Assembly: GCA_002077045.2 (NCBI GenBank)
Contig: KZ111178.1
Span: forward strand, 1-64,000
From: Rachicladosporium sp. CCFEE 5018
Taxonomy: Eukaryota > Ascomycota > Dothideomycetes > Cladosporiales > Cladosporiaceae
Direction of reading: 5' to 3'
DNA length: 64,000 bases
In this document: in pieces, positions 31,502 through 42,300 of the stretch
Position numbering within the stretch: the stretch's first letter is position 1
Layout: every line of letters starts with the position of its first letter
Translations under genes and position numbers: made by a program
Notes under the pieces: generated by a model
The model's input: the letters and a program-made list of their open reading frames with translations, nothing else
The model's database searches: none
What the model was told of the DNA's origin: nothing

Positions 31502-32259
31502 GTTGGCGAACTTAGCCTTGTTGCGATCTCCGTGGGCTATAGTTGCATCGCATCCAGAGCTCTAGGATGACCTCACGCCACCTCAGCAGGTCTTCACTGT
31601 GTAATGAGAAAGGTCCTATGGTGGTGCAGGCAGCTACATAGCCCAAACTTGCACCTCGCATAAACACACATAGAGAGGCGTGTGAGCCCTACGTCACGGA
31701 CCATCATCCACGTGGGACAGACTTTGTGCAAACGGCGAGGGGGTCAACTCTCTCAAACGACCACATGACCTCTCCGCAGATGCAGTCTCACGTATAAGGA
31801 CTCACGCGGTACTTGCAAAAGCGTGAGAAAGATTGCGAATCGCAGCGCTGAGGGTAGATCAACCTTCGAGTCCTTGCAATCATGTCACCTTCGCTTCTCA
31901 AGAAAAGCTGACACGCACTCATGCTCTCGTAGATACGCTCAGGACGGTAGGTCCAGCGTTTGCAACTGGTGAGAGATGGACACCTACTGGTCTCTGCAAT
32001 TGAAAGTTGAATACAGTCTCTCATGGACGTAGTACCTGCGAGCTTCACTTTCGCAGCTAAAACAATATGAGCCCTATCAACGATCAAAGTATCGGGAGAA
32101 GCAATGCTAGCATAATCTCATTTCGCACTCGAATCAGTCGTCTATCTGCCTACAACAGCAAACAAACCCCCAACACCCATTCCACACTCCCTTCCACCAT
32201 GCAAGTTTTTCGTTCCTCGCAACCACATCCCCACTCCTCCCCAAACACTTTTCCCCCGC
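31502..32259. other. Intergenic, copy B
   Basis: Counterpart of 21071-21826 with scattered substitutions and small indels. No gene supported. Confidence 0.4.
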
Positions 32260-34954
32260 CTACAACTTATCATAGTAGTTCTCATACCCAGGCACCTCGG
32301 GCTTAAGACCCTTCCTCTTCCGCATCTCCACCGTGACCTGACCAGGCAGACTCGTGTTGTCAAGCGGACTTCCACCAGGCAGAATCTGCCAGTGATCAAA
32401 CACAGATTGAGGGAACGCCTGCCCGCTCGTACCAGCGCGCAGATCGGCGTTGAACCCGAACGACTCCTTGACAGGCAGATAAGCCTTGATGTTGAACAGC
32501 GGCGTACCGACACGCTGCGCCTCCTCGAAAACGTGACCACGTCTCCGCGTAAGCACACCGTAGATACCGCCCATAGCCTGCTCGGGGACCTGGATCTCGA
32601 CCAAGAAGACCGGCTCGAGGAGGCCGGGGTCGGCGAGGAGGGTAGAGGCGTACAAGACACGGCGGGTAGTCGGCATGAGCTGGCCGGCACCGCGATGGAT
32701 GGCGTCAGCGTGGAGCGTGACATCCATGATGTTGAAGCGGACGGCGCGCATGGGCTCCTCGGCCACGGGACCTTCCTTGGTAGCCCACTGGAAACCAGAC
32801 ACGAGATGGTCCTTGATTTCGTTGAGGTACTGCACAGCCTTGGTCTGGTCGACGAGCAAGTTGGCGCCGTTGGTGTCCGGGCCGAAACACCAGATCTTGC
32901 GGGCATCGGTGACGTCCCAGCCGTGCTCGTCGGCGAGCAGACGCGCGCGGAGCTTGAAGTCGTCGCGAGGGCTGATCTTGCCGTCCTCGATGTCCTTGGC
33001 GACTTCGTCGCCGAGCGGCTGCGCAATCATGTACAAGCGGTTGTGCTTGTTGGGCGACTTGGACAGAGCGGTAATGCGGGAGGTACCGGCGACAGTCTCG
33101 CGGTATTGCACGACAGGGTCGGAGATGCGGAGAGGAACACCAGCGTGGTCCTCCTCAAGATCCTTCAAGCAAATCTCGAGATGGAGCTCACCAGCACCAG
33201 CGACAATGTGCTCACCGGACTCGTTGATCGAGCACAGTACGCAGGGGTCGGACTTTGACAGGCGCTTGAGACCCTCCACAAGCTTGGGCAGATCGTTGGC
33301 GTTCTTGACCTCGACGGAGCGCTGCACGACAGGGGAGACGGAGAACTTCATGACCTTGAGGTTGTGTGCCGTCTCGGAGGTCGTGAGGGTACCGGACTTG
33401 AGCAAGAACTGATCGACACCGACGAGACCAAGAATGTTACCGGCTGGCACATCCTCAATGGGCTCGGTGTAGCGACCCATCATGAGAATGGTGCGCTGGA
33501 TCGACTTGATGAACAGATCGTCCTTCTTGCCCGGGGTGTAGTTGGGACCTTGGATGCGGACCTTGAGACCAGACTTGGCAGTACCAGCGAAGACACGACC
33601 GAAAGCGTAGAAGCGACCACGGTCGGATGTAGGCACCATCTTGGAGACGTACAACATGAGCGGACCCTTGGCGTCGCAGTCGCGGATGGCGATGGCGGCC
33701 TCGTCGTCCGGAGGACCCTCGTAAAGAGTCTCCATGCGGTACTTCTGGGCGGCGACGGGAGACGGCAGATGGAGAACCATCATCTCCAGAAGAGCATCAG
33801 CGGCAGGCAAGAACTTGCGCAAGACAATCTTGAGCAGTGCCTTGCCCTCGGTCTCCTTCTCCTCACCAACCAGCTTGATCTCGAGCTTCTCGAGGAGCTT
33901 AGCGGTCTCGTCCTTCTTGAAGTTCATGACGAGGTCGAAAATGCGGAAGATGGGGTCCAAACAGAACTGGTTGAACGCGCGCTCAATAGGCTCGCCCTCG
34001 TGAGTGCCGACCTTGGTCCACTTCTTGGTCTTAGCATTGAAGTAGCTGTCTCCCTGTGTTGTTGTTAGTGCCTGCTTCAACTTTTCATGGTGCGCATAAC
34101 ACTCACCCAAAGCCTCTCCATCATCTTGGTCTTGTCCACACCGAATTTCTTCGAGTATTTCGAGGCAAACTGCCTGACAGTGAACGCCCATCCGTGAAGA
34201 CCGGAGCCGAAAGCGACAGTACCCTTGTCGGGGTAAACCTGCACATCACCGAGCACCTTGTCGAAGTAAGTGGCAATGACCACGTTCACGGACTCGATGG
34301 CACGCGAGAAATTCTGGTACAGGTCCTCCTTCGACAGCTGCAACTCGAGGAGCGCACGATCGACCTTGTTGATGACCAAGACGGGCTTGATACGCTCACC
34401 GAGTGCTTGACGGAGCACAGTCTCGGTTTGCACGCACACACCTTCGATGGTGTCGACGACAACGAGCGCACCGTCAGTGACACGGAGAGCGGCGGTGACC
34501 TCAGAGGAGAAGTCAACGTGGCCGGGCGAGTCGATCAAGTTGATCAAGAACTCGTTCTTGGTCGTCTTGATGGGTATGTCCTTGAGATCGTCCTCCTCGG
34601 TGAGCTGGGCGAAGAGCGAGATGGCGGTGGACTTGATCGTCACACCACGCTCCTGCTCATCGGCGCGAGTGTCGGTGAAGCGCTGGTTGCCAGCGTTCTT
34701 GGCGGAGATGATACCGGCGCGCTGGACGAGCGAGTCGGTGAGGGTGGACTTGCCGTGGTCGACGTGGGCGATGACGGACATATTACGGATGTTCTGTGGC
34801 GTGTCCATGAGGCCACGGATCTCCTCGGTGGTGAAGCTGTAGAGGTCATATTGTCAGCGCCCTGTCCTGAGCCTGTGTACCAACTCTTCTCATGTGCAGC
34901 TCTCTAAAGTCCTGCCCTTTCATTCCATCATGTGGCGCCGACTTACTTGACCAT
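32260..34954 (-). CDS. EFT2: Translation elongation factor 2, complete copy (contig B)
   Basis: Three coding exons: 34954..34947 (8 nt), 34836..34107 and 34053..32260, with introns of 110 and 53 nt; 843 residues, the usual eEF2 length. The first exon codes ATG-GTC-AA only and joins to give MVNFTTEEIRGLMD, the conserved N-terminus. The G domain shows AHVDHGKST (P-loop), RFTDTRADE with the Thr phosphorylated by eEF2 kinases, DSPGH and NKVD. Domain IV has DAIHRGAGQ with the diphthamide His, and the end is YENYYDKL. It translocates tRNA-mRNA on the cytosolic ribosome. This is the only intact EF2 reading in the window. Confidence 0.97.
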
Positions 34955-35797
34955 CTTTGCGGTATTGCTCTCTTATGTGCTGTGGAGAAAGATTCGACTC
35001 TTGTCGTCGAGGCTTTGTAATGCCCCGCTTGAAGTGCTCGGTGGCACTGAGTGAGTGGTGAGGTCGCCTTCCTTTGCGCAATGTCAGTATGGTCCTTGGA
35101 TGTAATGTGGTAAGAGTTGGAGCATTGCAAACCTTTTGGATGAGGCAAATACGCTTGTCGGTGGAGGGAAGGAGAAGATGTAGTGGTGGAGCACTCGACA
35201 ACACCATTTTGATCAAAATGGATTTTGGTGGGGTCCTCCGTGCACGTGCCTTTCTCGAGATCTCCCGCCGCCACCTTCACTTTACCGCCGCTATCACCGC
35301 GCTCTCTACAAGATGAGATATCGGTGACTCATAGAGCGATGACCTTCTCGAGGCTATGAGAAGCGTCTACGAAGCCGTCTGCGTGGCACAGAAAGGCACA
35401 GCGAGGGCTATGTTGGCGGCACAATTGCGGTCGAGCTCTAGAGCGAAGGCGGTGACCAAGCTTGGAAGTGCCAGATGCATGGTGTCCCTCCGTGGAAGCG
35501 GACTCGTTGCACTGCGGTAGACCTGCCACCGTCGAGGGACTTCGAGACGGTAAATGAGCCAACATGAAGCAGCGCCTGCGGTGTCATGCATACCGGCGAT
35601 GTAGTGAGCCCACGCTGTCAAGGCTGATAGATGTCCAGGAGCAAGGCAGGTCGGGCAAACTTCTCTTGCACAATACTGTATAGTATACAAAACTCATCTG
35701 TACACCCGCATGCCAGTTCAGTCATGTTCCAAACGCCACGCTAATCCCAGATTCCCTGCCCCCCCTTCCGCTCATCCCCATTCTCCCCCTACAGTCC
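34955..35797. promoter_or_regulatory. EF2 promoter region and CSF1 3' flank, copy B
   Basis: 843 bp between EF2 (start 34954) and the CSF1 stop (35798), both minus strand. On the minus strand a CT-rich stretch (about 35160-35195) resembles a fungal transcription start region. A CACGTG box (35243-35248) and the palindrome at 35204 lie just upstream. GTTTGC...CAAAG between about 35130 and 34956 could be a 5'UTR intron, not proven. Confidence 0.45.
35204..35221. promoter_or_regulatory. 18-bp perfect palindrome upstream of EF2, copy B
   Basis: CCATTTTGATCAAAATGG equals its own reverse complement. It lies 250 bp upstream of the EF2 start, in a block of about 200 bp that shows almost no differences between copies B and C. 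A homodimer binding site is a reasonable guess; no known factor is assigned. Confidence 0.45.
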
Positions 35798-36957
35798 CTA
35801 AGAACTCCCCAAGATCCGCTCATAAGCATCCTCCACCTCCTTCGCCACCTCCAACAACCCCACAATAAGCACCTGATGCGTCACCCCGGGCAACCTCTCG
35901 CGATTCAGCCCAATCCACTCCAACGGCGGCGTAGCCTCGCCCATATCCCTCAGCTGCGGCGTCTCGATGACAGGCGGCTCGAGCGGAATATAGCTGTATT
36001 TGCTTTGCGGGAGATTGACTTCAGCAGTGATCTTGTGCTGCTCTGTTGCGGCAGAAGGCGTGGTAGTGTCTTCCTGTAAGTCGGCTGTGATCTTCACCGC
36101 GGAGGGCGGCAGTGCTTTGCCGAGACGCGCGGCGAGCGCGCGGGTGTGGGTTATGTACATGCCCTGGATGAAGTTGATGCGGTTAAGGTCCCAGCCGACG
36201 TCGACTTTGCCCTCGAACAACGACTTGAAGATGTACTCGATTTCGTTCGCTTGCGGGGCCTGCCATGTCTGCATCGAGGCCACCACTTTGGGCACGCGGA
36301 GGATTGTGCCACCCTTCGCTCCGACGGCGCTGGCAATTATCTCGTCGACGTTGATGTCACCTAAGGTCTTGGGTACTGTCACGCGTTTGGCTGCCGCAAG
36401 AGCGACTTGCAGTTGGCCGAGCGTCATGCCTAGGCCGCTGTGGAGTTTGCCTTTCTCGAGGCCGACGGCGAAGCGGGCTTGTATGTTGTTCGCTTCCAGT
36501 TTGAGGATCTGGCTGTCAAAGAATGTACTTGGAAAGGCGCCGATGCTGATCGTGCCCAAGGTGATCACGACGTCAGTATGAAGTGACAGCGGTGTCCTCG
36601 TGCCGGTTGGCGAAGTCTTGGTGGGCGACATTGTGACTTGCGGACCAAAGCGTGTCGGCACGATGACACTCTCACGTCGTATGTGCTTCTCGATGTCCTT
36701 TAGTGATTGGGTAAACGCAGCTTGCTTCTCCGAGATGAGTCGATCGAATGCCTGGTACAGACTGAACGCCTGCGCTGGACTCGTCGAGGTACAGAACGTG
36801 TACGTCTTGTCGCAGTCGAGGACAGCCGCGAGTCTATCGCGACCATCTCGCTGTCGGTTCTGAACATTGTACATCAGGAAGTCGAAGCCCTCGATGTCAC
36901 CGAATGCGAATGCCTGATAGTCAAACGCTGCTTTGGTGCGGAGGCGGTCGAAGCCAA
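35798..36957 (-). CDS. CSF1: CSF1 (bridge-like lipid transfer protein), C-terminal 386 codons, contig B
   Basis: Open from the third join down to the stop at 35798, colinear with 39389-40548 of the full gene and nearly identical in protein (for example VGWDLNRINFIQG here versus VGWNLNRINFVQG there). The rest of this copy is not in the window. See 39389-49027 for the family. Confidence 0.9.
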
Positions 36958-37057
36958 NNNNNNNNNNNNNNNNNNNNNNNNNNNNNNNNNNNNNNNNNNN
37001 NNNNNNNNNNNNNNNNNNNNNNNNNNNNNNNNNNNNNNNNNNNNNNNNNNNNNNNNN
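36958..37057. other. Scaffold join 3 (100 N)
   Basis: Exactly 100 N. The left flank is inside CSF1, the right flank inside EF2 at a point equal to B position 33468, so the joined ends overlap in content by 3.5 kb in reverse order of what a true gap would give. Confidence 0.95.
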
Positions 37058-38547
37058 TGTAGCGACCCATCATGAGAATGGTGCGCTGGATCGACTTGAT
37101 GAACAGATCGTCCTTCTTGCCCGGGGTGTAGTTGGGACCTTGGATGCGGACCTTGAGGCCAGACTTGGCAGTACCAGCGAAGACACGACCGAAAGCGTAG
37201 AAGCGACCACGGTCAGATGTAGGCACCATCTTGGAGACGTACAACATGAGCGGACCCTTGGCGTCGCAGTCGCGGATGGCGATGGCGGCCTCGTCGTCTG
37301 GAGGACCCTCGTAAAGAGTCTCCATGCGGTACTTCTGGGCGGCGACGGGAGACGGCAGATGGAGAACCATCATCTCCAGAAGAGCATCGGCGGCAGGCAG
37401 GAACTTGCGCAAGACAATCTTGAGCAGTGCCTTGCCCTCGGTCTCCTTCTCCTCACCAACCAGCTTGATCTCGAGCTTCTCAAGGAGCTTAGCGGTCTCG
37501 TCCTTCTTGAAGTTCATGACGAGGTCGAAAATGCGGAAGATGGGGTCCAAACAGAACTGGTTGAACGCGCGCTCAATAGGCTCGCCCTCGTGAGTGCCGA
37601 CCTTGGTCCACTTCTTGGTCTTAGCATTGAAGTAGCTGTCTCCCTGTGGTGTTGTTGTTAGTGCCTGCTTCAACTTCTCATGGTGCGCATAACACTCACC
37701 CAAAGCCTCTCCATCATCTTCGTCTTGTCCACACCGAATTTCTTCGAGTATTTCGAGGCGAACTGCCTGACAGTGAACGCCCATCCGTGAAGACCGGAGC
37801 CGAAAGCGACAGTACCCTTGTCGGGGTAAACCTGCACATCACCGAGCACCTTGTCGAAGTAAGTGGCAATGACCACGTTCACCGACTCGATGGCACGCGA
37901 GAAGTTCTGGTACAAGTCCTCCTTCGACAGCTGCAACTCGAGAAGCGCACGATCGACCTTGTTGATGACCAAGACGGGCTTGATACGCTCACCGAGTGCT
38001 TGGCGGAGCACAGTCTCGGTCTGCACGCACACACCTTCGATGGTGTCTACGACAACGAGCGCACCATCAGTGACACGGAGAGCGGCGGTGACCTCAGAGG
38101 AGAAGTCAACGTGGCCGGGCGAGTCGATCAAGTTGATCAAGAACTCATTCTTGGTCGTCTTGATGGGGATGTCCTTGAGATCGTCCTCCTCGGTGAGCTG
38201 GGCGAAGAGCGAGATGGCGGTGGACTTGATCGTCACACCACGCTCCTGCTCATCGGCGCGAGTGTCGGTGAAGCGCTGGTTGCCAGCGTTCTTGGCGGAG
38301 ATGATACCGGCGCGCTGGACGAGCGAGTCGGTGAGGGTGGACTTGCCGTGGTCGACGTGGGCGATGACGGACATGTTACGGATGTTCTGTGGCGTGTCCA
38401 TGAGGCCACGGATCTCCTCGGTGGTGAAGCTGTAGAGGTCATATCGTCAGCGCCCTGTCCTGAGCCTGTGTACGAACTCTTCTGATGTGCAGCTCTCTAA
38501 AGTCCTGCCTGTTCATTCCATCATGTGGAGCCGACTTACTTGACCAT
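37058..38547 (-). CDS. EFT2: Translation elongation factor 2, N-terminal part, contig C
   Basis: Exons 38547..38540 (8 nt), 38429..37700 and 37643..<37058, introns 110 and 56 nt. The same N-terminus and G-domain motifs as in the complete copy. Protein sequence is unchanged over the shared part as far as read by eye; DNA differences are silent. The second intron has an extra CAC unit. The 3' end on this haplotype is probably 21827-22545. Confidence 0.93.
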
Positions 38548-39388
38548 CTTTGCGGTGTTGCTTCCTTATGTGCTGTGGTGAAAGGTTCGACTCTAGTCGT
38601 CGAGGCTTTGTAATGCCCCGCTTGAAGTGCTCGGTGGCACTGAGTAGGTGGTGAGGTCGCCTTCCTTTGCGCAATGTCAGTATGGTCCTGGAGTATGATG
38701 TGGAATGATTTGGAGTATTGCAAACCTTTTGGATGAGGCAGGTACGCTTGTCGGTGGAGGGAAGGAGAAGATGTAGTGGTGGAGCACTCGACAACACCAT
38801 TTTGATCAAAATGGATTTTGGTGGGGTCCTCCGTGCACGTGCCTTTCTCGAGATCTCCCGCCGCCACCTTCACTTTACCGCCGCTATCACCGCGCTCTCT
38901 ACAAGATGAGATATCGGTGACTCATAGAGCGATGACCTTCTCGAGGCTATGAGAAGCGTCTACGAAGCCGTCTGCGTGGCACAGAAAGGCACAGCGAGGG
39001 CTATGTTGGCGGCACGATTGCGGTCGAGCTCTAGAGCGAAGGCGGTGACCAAGCTTGGAAGCCAGATGCATGGTGTCCCTCCGTGGAAGCGGACTCGTTG
39101 CACTGCGGTAGACCTGCCACCGTCGAGAGACTTCGAGACGGCAAATGAGCCAACATGAAGCAGCGCCTGCGGTGTCATGCATACCGGCGATGTAGTGAGC
39201 CCTCGCTGTCAAGGCTGATAGATGTCCAGGAGCAAGGCAGGTCGGGCAAACTTCTATTGCACAATACTGTATAGTTTACAAAACCCATCTGTACACCCGC
39301 ATGCCGGTTCAGTCATGTTCCAAACGCCACGCTAATCCCAGATTTCCTGCCCCCCCTTCCGCTCATCCCCATTCTCCCCCTACAGTCC
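38548..39388. promoter_or_regulatory. EF2 promoter region and CSF1 3' flank, contig C
   Basis: 841 bp, counterpart of 34955-35797; contains CACGTG at 38836-38841 and the conserved palindrome. No gene. Confidence 0.45.
38797..38814. promoter_or_regulatory. 18-bp perfect palindrome upstream of EF2, contig C
   Basis: The same CCATTTTGATCAAAATGG at the same 250-bp distance from the EF2 start as in contig B. Confidence 0.45.
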
Positions 39389-42300
39389 CTAAGAACTCCC
39401 CAAGATCCGCTCATAAGCATCCTCCACCTCCTTCGCCACCTCCAACAACCCCACAATAAGCACCTGATGCGTCACCCCGGGCAACCTCTCGCGATTCAGC
39501 CCAATCCACTCCAACGGCGGCGTAGCCTCGCCCATATCCCTCAGCTGCGGCGTCTCGATAACAGGTGGCTCGAGCGGAATATAGCTGTATTTGCTTTGCG
39601 GGAGATTGACTTCAGCAGTGATCTTGTGCTGCTCTGTTGCGGCAGACGGCGTGGTAGTGTCTTCCAGTAAGTCGGCGGTGATCTTCACCGCGGAGGGCGG
39701 CAGTGCTTTGCCGAGGCGCGCGGCGAGCGCGCGGGTGTGGGTTATGTACATGCCTTGGACGAAGTTGATGCGGTTAAGGTTCCAGCCGACGTCGACTTTG
39801 CCCTCGAACAACGACTTGAAGATGTACTCGATTTCGTTCGCTTGCGGGGCCTGCCATGTCTGCATCGAGGCCACCACTTTGGGCACGCGGAGGATTGTGC
39901 CGCCCTTCGCTCCGACGGCGCTGGCGATGATTTCGTCGACATTGATATCACCAAGGGTCTTGGGTACTGTCATGCGTTTGGCTGCAGCAAGAGCGACTTG
40001 CAGTTGGCCGAGCGTCATGCCTAGGCCGCTGTGGAGTTTGCCTTTCTCGAGGCCGACCGCGAAGCGGGCTTGTATGTTGTTCGCTTCTAGTTTGAGGATC
40101 TGGCTGTCAAAGAAGGTACTTGGAAAGGCGCCGATGCTGATCGTGCCCAAGGTGATCACGACGTCAGTATGAAGTGACAGCGGTGTCCTCGTGCCGGTTG
40201 GCGAAGTCTTGGTGGGCGACATTGTGACTTGCGGACCAAAGCGTGTCGGCACGATGACACTCTCACGTCGAATGTGCTTCTCGATGTCCTTTAGTGATTG
40301 GGTAAACGCAGCCTGCTTCTCCGAGATGAGTCGATCGAATGCCTGGTACAGACTGAACGCCTGCGCTGGACTCGTCGAGGTACAAAACGTGTACGTCTTG
40401 TCGCAGTCGAGGACAGCCGCGAGTCTATCGCGACCATCTCGCTGTCGGTTCTGAACATTGTACATCAGGAAGTCGAAGCCCTCGATGTCACCGAATGCGA
40501 ATGCCTGATAGTCAAACGCTGCTTTGGTGCGGAGGCGGTCGAAGCCAATCGATGCCTGAATGAGTGGTGTCTGACGGACGGCGCTTGCGTCCTCAGCCCA
40601 CTGGATCGATGTTCGTACACCCAGCTTGTTGAGATCGATGAAGCCACTCATTCTGCCTGTACTCTTGACAGCCATGTCGTCAAGACCGATACACAGCATC
40701 TGCTCGTAGTTCGAAGTCTTCTGAGATGAAGCCCAAAGATTTGCGATCGTGAATGAAGACTTGCCGATGCTTTGACCTAGATCCAGATCGACCCGAAGCT
40801 CCGAAATAGACACAGTGGCGTTCCACGGGAAAGCTGCAGCAGCTGAGACAGCTTGGTATCGCTGCACAAGATAGTCGTCGGCTTGCAAGTTGCGTGGCGT
40901 TTGTGCCACTGGTCGAGAGGAACGAATTTCGGGTGGTAGCCAGATTTCCCGAAACAGCAGGAGGTCTTGCAGCTGCTTACCATTGATTGAGGTCTTCGTC
41001 GGAGCGATCTTGAGGATAGCAGAGATGCCGCTCACACCGCTGAAATGCTTACTGTTCATGAGCGACAGAGTGACAGAGTCCATGTCAAAGGCAAAAGTCG
41101 GCTCTCTAGAGTAGGCGTGTTTCACACTGACCTTGAGCTTTGTGAGCAAAGCTGACATGGCGAAGAAGTGGCCGTGTTCGTCAGCCTCGATGGTGTTCAT
41201 GGTCACGTAGAAGTCTTCGAGCTCAGCTTTGGTGTCCACCTTTGCGATGGGCTGACAAGTGAGACCAAACTCTTGCCTGCATATGCGGAGTCCGAGGTTG
41301 ACCTTTGTCTTGCCGAAGAATGCTGTGGGATCTGCTTGAACGATGTTCTCGTCTTCGAAGAAGCGTTGCTGAGGTTTGTAGTCAGGCTTAGGCTTTGGCG
41401 TTGCCGGTGTACCACCCTCCTGGTCCTTCACTACTTCCTTGACGGACGCAGCGATCTCTCTGATCAACTGCACAACATTGGGCAGGAGTAGGTTCGTCGA
41501 TGCATCGATGCGCAGCTCACCGTTGATCGCGGGTCGGCTCTCCAATCGTTTGTACTCCAACTTCAGCGCAGCACCTGGTGCTCTGAGTGTTGTGTGCATG
41601 AGTCCGGTCTCGGGTGCAAATTGTCCGTATCGGCCATGTTGAACCTCGTGCTTCGGCGGCTGATTTGCGTCTGGGATGGAACTAGCTGCTGCAGGAGTAG
41701 CGCCCTGTAAATACACTTCGGCACCCGCAAAGTCAGCCTCGACTTGAAGTAGCGCGAAGCTACGCCCACTGAAAGGGTTCGTTCTGGGCAATCCCGAGGC
41801 AGTCGGTACACTTTCCCAGAGGGAAGTACCAGCTTTGAACTGCCCGATGGCGTGTTCAATCGACTTCTGCACACCAGTGACAGGCACCATAAACTTGGTG
41901 TCAAGGCGAAGGTCCAAGGGCTTTCCTGTAGCCTTGATAGTGAGACTCCGCTTCTTGGATTCGGTGCTATAGGCTACGCCGAAGCCTATCTCTGGCAGCA
42001 GTGCTGAGTTGAGTGTGCGTAATCGCTTGTCGGCGCGCTTCGGTACAAGCTGCAGCTGTAAGTCCAGTATAGATAATTTTGCTTCGTTTAATCCGCGTGC
42101 TGCTAATTCGACCTTGGCAAGCGATAAGACGAGATCTGCTACACCACGCTCGGCTCTCTTGGTCGGTGGAGAGTCAACAAGCCACGCAATTTGCATTCCA
42201 CTGAGCTCGAACTTAAATCTTGCCTCCAGCAGCTCGTTCGGTGAAAAGGTTGGCGATTCAATCGGTTCCTCCACACCGTCTTTGTCGCTCGAGCCGAGAT

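Larger units (their letters stand above)
22646..36957. repeat. Contig B, second copy of the LYR-to-CSF1 block
   Basis: 14.3 kb. Its first 10.3 kb match contig A, its last 3.5 kb (33468-36957) match the first 3.5 kb of contig C (37058-40548). B is therefore a complete alternative version bridging the A-C break. Confidence 0.9.
37058..40548. repeat. Start of contig C, second version of the EF2-to-CSF1 segment
   Basis: Colinear with 33468-36957 (3490 versus 3491 bp), with scattered substitutions and a few short indels. It includes the EF2 5' two-thirds, the intergenic region and the CSF1 3' end. Confidence 0.9.

Noticed and set aside
33364..34907. Long plus-strand frames of 234 and 283 codons over EF2 (and the same in contig C)
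   Set aside because: Antisense shadows of a highly biased coding sequence; no ortholog-like features.
12200..37057. True tandem segmental duplication of eight genes
   Set aside because: All copy boundaries coincide with 100-N joins, contig starts coincide to the base, and the pieces form two complete parallel paths; a haplotype artefact is simpler. Not fully excluded without reads.
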